Positions 43,210 to 49,589 of a stretch of DNA of 64,000 nucleotides are shown here, piece after piece (the first letter of the stretch is position 1; every line of letters begins with the position of its first letter). Below the pieces are notes generated by a model. It saw only the letters and a list, made by a program, of their open reading frames with translations. It was not told the origin of the DNA and ran no database searches. The position numbers were made by a program, and so were the translations under genes. Origin of the DNA: Herbiconiux ginsengi (GTDB taxonomy: Bacteria > Actinomycetota > Actinomycetes > Actinomycetales > Microbacteriaceae); contig NZ_FNPZ01000001.1 of assembly GCF_900107435.1 (NCBI RefSeq), positions 1,584,960 through 1,648,959 of the forward strand, given 5' to 3'.

Positions 43210-44028
43210 ATGACCATCTGGACCTGCGCGACCTGCGCCGTCGAGCATCCGGACACGGAGCAGCCGCCCGAGAACTGCGCCATCTGCACCGACGAACGGC
43301 AGTGGGTGCCGGCCTCGGGCCAGCGCTGGGTGACGCGCGACGGGCTCGCCGCCGAGGGGTACCGCATCGTCGTGCGCGGCCTCGAACCCGACCTCTTCGC
43401 CATCGAGACCGACCACGAGCTCGGCATCGGGCAGCGCGGTCTGCTGCTGCGCACCCCCGCGGGCAACCTCCTCTGGGAGCCGCCGGGATTCATCGACGAG
43501 CACGGCGTGCAGGCGGTGGCCGAGCTCGGCGGGGTGGCGGCGGTGACGGCGAGTCATCCGCACCTCACGGGCTCGTCGATCCAGTGGAGCCAGGCGTTCG
43601 GGGGCGCGCCGGTCTACGTGGCGGAGGCGGATGCGCGGTGGATCCGGCGACCCGATCCGGCCATCCGGCTCTGGTCGTCGTCGATCGAGGTGCTGCCGGG
43701 CGTGCGGATGCTGCAGCTCGGTGGTCACTTCCCGGGCAGTGATGTCGTGCTCTGGTCGGCGGGCGCTGACGGACGCGGCGCGATGCTCACAGGCGACACC
43801 GTGATGGTGGGGGCGGATCTCGCGTCGGTGTCGGTGATGCGGAGCTTTCCGAACTACATTCCGCTGCCGGAGCGGATCGTGCGGCGCATCCTCGAGGCTG
43901 TGCAGCCGCTCGAGTACGACCGGATCTACAGCGCCTTCCGCTGCCTCGAGACCGACGCCCCGGCGATCGTGTCGCGGAGCCTCGAGCGCTACATCCGCTG
44001 GGTGCGCGGCGACGAGCCGGAAGACTGA
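43210..44028 (+). CDS. MBL-fold protein with N-terminal zinc-ribbon-like motif
   Basis: A 272-residue protein with two CxxC pairs at the N-terminus (Cys6/9 and Cys23/26, rubredoxin- or ribbon-like), then a metallo-beta-lactamase-like fold. The classic HxHxDH metal motif is replaced by ASHPHLTG (His116, His118), and later GGHFPGSDVVLW and LTGDTVMVG stand where the third His and the metal Asp would be. Related MBL-fold proteins with an SHPH(F/L)xG motif are known from bacteria and fungi. Whether it is an enzyme is uncertain. A GAGGGGAG ribosome site lies before the ATG. Confidence 0.75.
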   Translation: MTIWTCATCAVEHPDTEQPPENCAICTDERQWVPASGQRWVTRDGLAAEGYRIVVRGLEPDLFAIETDHELGIGQRGLLLRTPAGNLLWEPPGFIDEHGVQAVAELGGVAAVTASHPHLTGSSIQWSQAFGGAPVYVAEADARWIRRPDPAIRLWSSSIEVLPGVRMLQLGGHFPGSDVVLWSAGADGRGAMLTGDTVMVGADLASVSVMRSFPNYIPLPERIVRRILEAVQPLEYDRIYSAFRCLETDAPAIVSRSLERYIRWVRGDEPED

Positions 44029-44040
44029 GCATTTCGGTCG

Positions 44041-45492
44041 TCACTGCGGCACCTGAGCCTGCAGGTGGGCGCGGAGGCGTGCGTCGGTGGTGAGGGAGAT
44101 CGCCTTGGCATAGGCGGCGCGCGCCTCGTCGGGGCGACCCGCCGCCATGAGCAGGTGCGCGCGGGTGGCCCAGGCGGGTTGGAACCGCGCGAGTGCGGCG
44201 CTCGCCGCGGCTTCCGGGTCGAGGGCGATGGCCAGGGCGTCGAGGTGGGCCAGGCCGGCCTCGGGGCCGTCGACCTCGGCGATGGTGGCCGCGAGCGACA
44301 CCTGCGCGCCGAGCGTGGGCGCCACCCGCACGAGCGCCTCGTTGAGGGTGCGGAGGGTGCGCCAGTCGGTCTCGCCCGTGGCCGCGCGGGCGCAGTGCAC
44401 CGACTGCATGGCCGCCTCGAGCTGGAAGCGCCCGAAGCCCGACGCACCGGCCGTCGCGCCCGCCGTGGAGCGGGAGCCCCTGCTCCCGTCCGCCCCGGCG
44501 GCGGAGGCCGGATGCGCGACCGCCAGCGCGTGTGCCCGACGGAGGTGCGCCTCCCCACGAGCGATGAGCGCACCGTCCCAGCGGGAGGTGTCCTGCTCCG
44601 TGAGCGGCACGTGCTCGCCTGCGGGACCGGTGCGCGCATCCGTTCGGGCGATTGAGAGGCAGAGCAGGGCGGCGAGGCCGTGAACCTCGGGCTCGGTCGG
44701 CAGCAACTCGGCGAGCGTCGTGGCCAGGTAGAGCGCCTCGCCCGCGAGGGAGTCGCGCACCGTCTGGCCCGAGACACGCTGCCAGTCGATGGCATAGCAG
44801 CCGTAGACCGCCTCGAGCACGGGAGGCAGCCGGGCACCCATGGCGCTGCGCGCGGGCACGGCGAAGGGGATCCCGGCGCCACGAATGCGCCGCTTGGCCC
44901 GCACCAGCCGCTGCGCCATCGCGGGCGCCGGCACCGCGAAGGCCTCGGCGATGCGGTTCGAGTCGAACCCGAGCACGGTCTGCAGCATCAGCGGAGTGCG
45001 CACCGCCGCGTCGATCGCCGGATGCGCGCAGACGAACAGCAGCTCGAGCCGCTTGTCGGGCACCGCGTCGAAGTCGATCGCCGCGGGGTCGGCGAGCGGG
45101 GTGGCCGGCGTCGCGGAGTTCGGCTGAGCGTCCCCGCCCCGCCGATCGGGGCGGGTCGCGGCGCCACCTGCCCCGAGGTCGATTGCGCGGCCACGGGAGT
45201 CGCCCTGCCCTGCATCCGGGCCGAGCACGTCGAGCGGCACGGTGGTGCGTCGCGCGGCCGACCCGAGGTCGTCGCGCTGCCGGTTGCGGGCGACCGTGAG
45301 CAGCCACGCCTCGGGGTTGCCCGGCACACCGCTCTCGGGCCAGGTGCGGAGCGCGCGCTCGAACGCGTCGGCGAGGGCGTCCTCCGCGCCCGCGACGTCG
45401 CGCGTCGGCGCCGCGAGCAACGAGAGCAGCCGCCCGTACGACCCCCGAGCCGCGAGCTCCGCCCGCGCGCGAGCCATGCCCGCCTCCGTCAT
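44041..45492 (-). CDS. ECF42-type sigma factor with C-terminal TPR-like extension
   Basis: The 483-residue ECF sigma factor has sigma-2 about 10-75 (AGAEDALADAFERALRTWPESGVPGNPEAWLLTVARN), sigma-4 about 145-205 (QTVLGFDSNRIAEAFAVPAPAMAQRLVRAKRRIR), then a long helical extension rich in Ala and Leu (about 210-483) as in ECF42 factors. These are regulated by that extension, not by an anti-sigma factor, and are typically encoded beside DGPF/YCII proteins, as here. An unusual 48-residue Gly/Ala/Pro/Asp-rich insert (about 91-138) separates sigma-2 from sigma-4. Confidence 0.9.
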   Translation of the reverse strand: MTEAGMARARAELAARGSYGRLLSLLAAPTRDVAGAEDALADAFERALRTWPESGVPGNPEAWLLTVARNRQRDDLGSAARRTTVPLDVLGPDAGQGDSRGRAIDLGAGGAATRPDRRGGDAQPNSATPATPLADPAAIDFDAVPDKRLELLFVCAHPAIDAAVRTPLMLQTVLGFDSNRIAEAFAVPAPAMAQRLVRAKRRIRGAGIPFAVPARSAMGARLPPVLEAVYGCYAIDWQRVSGQTVRDSLAGEALYLATTLAELLPTEPEVHGLAALLCLSIARTDARTGPAGEHVPLTEQDTSRWDGALIARGEAHLRRAHALAVAHPASAAGADGSRGSRSTAGATAGASGFGRFQLEAAMQSVHCARAATGETDWRTLRTLNEALVRVAPTLGAQVSLAATIAEVDGPEAGLAHLDALAIALDPEAAASAALARFQPAWATRAHLLMAAGRPDEARAAYAKAISLTTDARLRAHLQAQVPQ

Positions 45493-45610
45493 CCGAATGC
45501 CCCGGGTGTCACTGAGCCGCCTGTTTTGGCGCCACCTGGCGCTCCCCATTCGCGAAGACGTGCGGATGAGCGAGCGGCACCCGCGGGCGCGGGCGCGGGG
45601 GCGTTGCTGG

Positions 45611-45988
45611 TCATGCGAGCTCGTGCCAGGCGCCGTTCTGGAACGAGATCGCGGTGGGGCGGATCTCGAGCACCCCGTAGTGCGCGCCGGGGCACTTCTC
45701 GGCCCAGGCGATGGCGGCGTCGAGGTCGTCGACCTCGATCACGAAGACTCCGGCGAGCTTCTCCTTGGTGTCGGCGAACGGGCCGTCCTGCACCTGCAGC
45801 GATCCGTTGCGCAGGGTGACGGTGGTCGACGCGGCGACGGGCTGCAGGATGTCGGCGAGCACCAGCACCCCCGCCGCCTCGAGCGACTTGCCGTACGCGT
45901 CGAAGGCGGCGCGGAACGGCGCCATGTCTTCCTCGGTGACGCCTGCATCCTGGGCTTCCTGGTTGATGAGAAGGAGGGAGTAGCGCAT
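45611..45988 (-). CDS. YCII-related (DGPF) protein, partner of ECF42 sigma
   Basis: The 125-residue protein of the YCII/DGPF family starts MRYSLLLINQEAQDAG and contains the eponymous DGPF at residues 68-71 (VQDGPFADTKEKLAG). It ends with EIRPTAISF. The family is a ferredoxin-like fold of unclear chemistry. It lies upstream of the ECF42 gene on the same strand and is the usual target and partner of that sigma factor. GGAAAGGA precedes the ATG. The 118-base gap between the pair holds no further gene. Confidence 0.92.
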   Translation of the reverse strand: MRYSLLLINQEAQDAGVTEEDMAPFRAAFDAYGKSLEAAGVLVLADILQPVAASTTVTLRNGSLQVQDGPFADTKEKLAGVFVIEVDDLDAAIAWAEKCPGAHYGVLEIRPTAISFQNGAWHELA

Positions 45989-46120
45989 GGTGTGTCCTTT
46001 CCGTGGTGGTCACGTTAGCGGTCGCCGGTCGCGACCTCTACGGTGATGACGATCGAGCGAGTGCCCGATCGACACATCCGCACATCGACACCCCGGGCGA
46101 CGGCATGTCAGCATGGGGGC

Positions 46121-46693
46121 ATGGCCATCTCGCTCCACATCACGGGCGTCGCCGACGCCGACGCGCTGCTCTCCTCCGATCCGCTCGCTCTGCTGCTCGG
46201 CATGTTGCTCGATCAGCAGATCGCCATGGAGACGGCGTTCGAAGGCCCGAAGAAGATCCGCGACCGGGTCGGCGCGTTGGATGCGCAGACGCTCGCCGCC
46301 TACGATCCCGAGGCGTTCGTCGAGGTGTTCCGGCAGACGCCGGCGGTGCACCGCTTTCCCGGATCGATGGCCGCACGGGTGCAGGCTCTGTGCACCGCAC
46401 TGGTGGAGAACTGGGGCGGCGACGCCTCCGCGCTCTGGACCCGCGACCACCCCGACGGTCCGACCGTTCTGAAGCGCCTGGAGTCGCTGCCCGGCTTCGG
46501 CGCGCAGAAGGCCCGCATCTTCCTGGCCCTCCTCGGCAAGCAGTACGGCGTGCAGCCCACCGGCTGGCGCGAGGCCGCTGGCCCCTACGGCGAGGAGGGG
46601 AGCTTCCGCTCGGTGGCCGACATCGTCGATGCCGACTCCCTCACCCGAGTGCGCGAGACGAAGCGCGCGGCGAAGGCGGCCGCGAAGAAGTAG
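46121..46693 (+). CDS. HhH-GPD-type base-excision-like protein
   Basis: The 190-residue helical protein has LLLGMLLDQQIAMETAFEGPKKI (the Q-containing helix of DNA glycosylases) and a helix-hairpin-helix LESLPGFGAQKARIFLALLG. After the hairpin the sequence runs KQYGVQPTGWREAAG, with no Asp at the usual catalytic place. It belongs to an actinobacterial family labelled HhH-GPD repair protein; binding without classical glycosylase chemistry is possible. A Lys/Ala tail ends the protein. CAGCAT then GGGGGC precedes the ATG. Confidence 0.8.
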   Translation: MAISLHITGVADADALLSSDPLALLLGMLLDQQIAMETAFEGPKKIRDRVGALDAQTLAAYDPEAFVEVFRQTPAVHRFPGSMAARVQALCTALVENWGGDASALWTRDHPDGPTVLKRLESLPGFGAQKARIFLALLGKQYGVQPTGWREAAGPYGEEGSFRSVADIVDADSLTRVRETKRAAKAAAKK

Positions 46694-46696
46694 GTG

Positions 46697-46727
46697 CCGA
46701 TTGCCGTCCTGGTCGCGGGGCAATCGG
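46697..46727 (+). terminator. Terminator hairpin after the HhH-GPD gene
   Basis: A 9-bp perfect stem (CCGATTGCC with GGCAATCGG), loop of 13, starting 4 bases after the stop codon. Confidence 0.55.
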
Positions 46728-46785
46728 GTGCCGTATCGCCGCTTTCCCGCGCTGAGCCGGCCTGCGGCTGGCTCGGCGCTCGTTG

Positions 46786-46876
46786 CCGGCGCCGCCGCTG
46801 CTGCGGCGCCGGGCGACATGTTCGCGTGAGGTCGCTGACGCGGCCTCGCGCTCACCCTGGGTCGTCGAGCGCGGCC
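46786..46876. repeat. Intergenic structured repeat, copy A
   Basis: The conserved core (46805-46876) is about 86% identical by eye to 61871-61941. It contains GACATGTTC, a 12-bp stem (GCGTGAGGTCGC with GCGGCCTCGCGC, two G-T wobbles, loop TGAC), then TCACCCTGGGTCGTCGA. Another hairpin (CCGGCGCCG with CGGCGCCGG) lies directly before it. It sits in a 206-base gap between converging genes that holds no coding sequence. Confidence 0.7.
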
Positions 46877-46899
46877 CGCGGCTTTCCGTGCCGTTGGCG

Positions 46900-48144
46900 C
46901 TACGCGGGCGCGGATGAGCCGCGGAGAGTATGTTCTGTGTCCTTCGGCGCGGCACCTAGTCCGGCGTAGCGCTGCAGCACCAGGGCGCGGAGGGCGGCCG
47001 CCGCCGCACCGCGGGCCCAGTCCTCGAAGGTGTGGGGGCGGATGACGATGCGGCAGTTGCCCGCCGCCCCGAACGCGTGGGCGCCGAACGCGGCTCGCAG
47101 CCGCTGGTCGTAGAGGTCGTAGTCGGCCACGGCCTCGCCCGTGATCACCACGATCTCGGGGCCGGTGAGGTTCGCGACCGTGGCGATGGCGGTGCCGATC
47201 ACGGTGCCGGCCCGGTCGAACGCCTCGACGGCGGCCGGCTCCCCGGCGTGGGCTAGGGCGACCGCGTCGTCGATCGTGGCCACGGGCGTCGACTGGGCCG
47301 AGGCGACCGCCCGCACGATCGCGCTCGACGACGCGACCGCTTCGACGCATCCGCGTCGTCCGCAGGTGCAGACGTACTGCTCCGAGGTGAGTGGAAGGTG
47401 CCCGATCTCGCCGGCCACGCCGAACGCGCCCTCCACGACCTCGCCGTTGACGTGAAGCCCGCAGCCGATGCCGCTGCCGATCGTGACGATGGCGAACGAG
47501 CTGGTGCCGACTCCCACCCCGAACCAGTGCTCGGCGATGGTGAGGGCGCGCACGTCGTTCTCGATCAGCACCTCGGTGCCGAGTCGCTCGTGCAGTGCGG
47601 CGCCGAGCGGCTCGTCGGCCCAGCCGAGCAGGGCCGATTCGCGCACCACGCCGCCGACCGTGTCGACATCGCCCGAGACGGCGACGCAGATGCCGGCCAG
47701 ACGCTCGGCGCGATCGCCCAGGAGTTCCCGCAGCCGCTGCACCACGTCGGCAATGGCGTCGACCATCGCCGCGAACCCGGTGTCGACCACGGCGAGATGC
47801 GCGGTGACGAGGATGCCCGCCGTCACGTCGGTGGCGACCCCGATGATGTCGCCGGGGTTCACCTTGATGCCGAGTGTGACGAGAGACTCCGGCACCACCC
47901 GCACCGGACTGGCCGGGCGCCCCGGCAGCCCGTTGCCGTTCGCGGCCGAGTCGTGGTGATCGGCCACCAGCCCCGCTGCGATCATCGGCGCGACCGCCTT
48001 CGTGATCGCGGCCTGCGAGAGGCCGGTCAGTCGCGCGACATCCGTCCGCGACAACGGTCCGCGGGTGAGGATGCGCGTGAACACGTCGACGGCCGCGGGC
48101 GAAGCGGTGCGCAGCAGGTCGACGGCGTCGGTCACACTACGCAT
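46900..48144 (-). CDS. ROK-family transcriptional regulator
   Basis: The 414-residue ROK repressor has an N-terminal winged helix-turn-helix (about 15-75, TRGPLSRTDVARLTGLSQAAITKAVAPMI) and a C-terminal sugar-kinase-like domain. That domain carries SGDVDTVGGVV, IENDVRALTIAEHWFGVG, TIGSGIGCGLHVNGEVVEGAFGVAGEIGHLPL, and a zinc site CTCGRRGCVEA. ROK regulators of this type sense sugars and control adjacent uptake operons. It follows the sugar importer genes on the same strand after a hairpin and probably controls them. Confidence 0.92.
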   Translation of the reverse strand: MRSVTDAVDLLRTASPAAVDVFTRILTRGPLSRTDVARLTGLSQAAITKAVAPMIAAGLVADHHDSAANGNGLPGRPASPVRVVPESLVTLGIKVNPGDIIGVATDVTAGILVTAHLAVVDTGFAAMVDAIADVVQRLRELLGDRAERLAGICVAVSGDVDTVGGVVRESALLGWADEPLGAALHERLGTEVLIENDVRALTIAEHWFGVGVGTSSFAIVTIGSGIGCGLHVNGEVVEGAFGVAGEIGHLPLTSEQYVCTCGRRGCVEAVASSSAIVRAVASAQSTPVATIDDAVALAHAGEPAAVEAFDRAGTVIGTAIATVANLTGPEIVVITGEAVADYDLYDQRLRAAFGAHAFGAAGNCRIVIRPHTFEDWARGAAAAALRALVLQRYAGLGAAPKDTEHTLRGSSAPA

Positions 48145-48175
48145 TCTGGCCCCTTTCCGGTCTTCTCGTCAGGTG

Positions 48176-48219
48176 TCGAGCCGGGGCGGCGCGCACGCGG
48201 CGGCACCACCCCGGCCCGA
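48176..48219 (-). terminator. Terminator-like hairpin after the sugar-binding protein gene
   Basis: TCGAGCCGGGG pairs with CCCCGGCCCGA with one mismatch, 17 bases beyond the stop, separating the import operon from the ROK gene. No T-run. Confidence 0.45.
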
Positions 48220-48235
48220 GGGCGGTTCTCGGCGA

Positions 48236-49576
48236 CTACTCGCCGAGGATCTCCTTCGTCTTCGCGGTCATCTCCGGGAACACGTCGTCGCCGCGCTCGC
48301 CCGAGAAGTAGGCCTCGAAGAGCGGCTGGATGGTGTCGACGATCTCCTGGCCGTTGATGGTCGGCGGCGCCGGGTACAGCTCGCCGTTCTGCAGCGCGTT
48401 GGTGAACACCGACAGGTCGACGCCCTGCTTCAGTTGCGCATCCGCCGCCGCCTGCATCGAGGCCGCGATCGACGGGAGGAAGGTGCCGTCGGCGCCGGCC
48501 ACCGACTGGCAGTCCTCGGAGCCCATGTACGAGACCCACTTCCACGTGGAGTCGAGGTTCTTCGTGCCCGAGTAGATGTTGTTGGCGTTCGAGTTGCTGA
48601 TCACCGAGCGGCCGTCGGGGCCCTCGACGGTCGGTGCGATGCCGACCTTCAGATCGGTGAGCTTCGCGAAGGTGGTCGCATCCCATGACCCGCCCTCGAC
48701 CATCGCGACCTTGCCCGAGCCGAGCTGCTCGGTGCCCGAGACCGTGAACTCGCCGAAGGCCGGCGAGAAGCCGCGCTCGGCGAGCGAGCTGACGTAGTCC
48801 ATGGTCTTCACGAAGTCGGGGTCGTCGTATTCGAACTGCGTCGGCCAGGCGGCCTTGTCGCCGAGACGCCATCCGGTCGACGACGCGAAGGCGTTCCACG
48901 AGGTCTGCCCGTTGAAGTCGCCCGAGCCGAGGCTGCCGATGCCGTAGGTGGCCACCTTGGTCTTGTCGAAGCCGGGCTCGTCGCCGCGCACGCCGTTCTC
49001 GTCGACGGTGAGGTGCGCGACGATCTTGTCGAAGCTGCCGCCATCGTCGGGGTTCCAGGTCATGGTGGCCAGGTCGTCGGCCGTGAGGCCGGCATCCGTC
49101 ACCGCCTGCTCGTTGAAGTAGAAGGCGGCCGAGGCCCAGTCCAGGGGCAGGCCGTACTGCTTGCCGTCGGTGTACTTCCAGGAGTCGACGCCCACGGCGA
49201 ACTTCGACAGGTCGAAGTCGTTGTCGGCGATCAGGTCGTCGAGCGCCATGATCTGGCCCTGACCGGCGTAGGCGCCGAGCAGGGGCACGCTGTTCTGGAA
49301 GGCGTCGGGTGCGGCTCCCGACACGAAGCCCGCGGTGAGCTTGGTGAAGTAGTCGTCGACCGCGTACTGCGAGATCTTCACGTCGATGCCGGGGTTCTCC
49401 TTCTCGAACCCGGGGATGCACTTCTCGTAGGAGGCGGCCTGCTTCTCGTCCCAGGTCCACCAGTTGACGGTGCCGCCCGCACTCTCGGTCGAGCCGCCGG
49501 CTCCGCTCGAGCAGGCGCTGAGGGCCGCCGCCGCCCCGGCGACCGCCGCGATGGCGATGATGCGCTGTAGTTTCAT
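48236..49576 (-). CDS. ABC sugar transporter substrate-binding lipoprotein
   Basis: The 446-residue extracytoplasmic solute-binding protein of the MalE/family 1 type has a lipoprotein signal with lipobox LSAC (Cys about 22), then WWTWDEKQAASYEKCIPGFEKENPGIDVK and the family-1 stretches VAMVEGGSWDATTF and FLPSIAASMQAAADA. It captures an oligosaccharide for the two permeases encoded upstream. It is last in the order permease, permease, GH95, binding protein. The importer's ATPase is not in the window; a shared MsiK-type ATPase is likely, as in other actinobacteria. Confidence 0.92.
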   Translation of the reverse strand: MKLQRIIAIAAVAGAAAALSACSSGAGGSTESAGGTVNWWTWDEKQAASYEKCIPGFEKENPGIDVKISQYAVDDYFTKLTAGFVSGAAPDAFQNSVPLLGAYAGQGQIMALDDLIADNDFDLSKFAVGVDSWKYTDGKQYGLPLDWASAAFYFNEQAVTDAGLTADDLATMTWNPDDGGSFDKIVAHLTVDENGVRGDEPGFDKTKVATYGIGSLGSGDFNGQTSWNAFASSTGWRLGDKAAWPTQFEYDDPDFVKTMDYVSSLAERGFSPAFGEFTVSGTEQLGSGKVAMVEGGSWDATTFAKLTDLKVGIAPTVEGPDGRSVISNSNANNIYSGTKNLDSTWKWVSYMGSEDCQSVAGADGTFLPSIAASMQAAADAQLKQGVDLSVFTNALQNGELYPAPPTINGQEIVDTIQPLFEAYFSGERGDDVFPEMTAKTKEILGE

Positions 49577-49589
49577 CTGTTCTCTCTTC

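Noticed and set aside
45493-45610. Small gene between the DGPF protein and the sigma factor
   Set aside because: Open frames here lack a ribosome site and are continuations of shadow frames; only a short GGCGCC hairpin is present.
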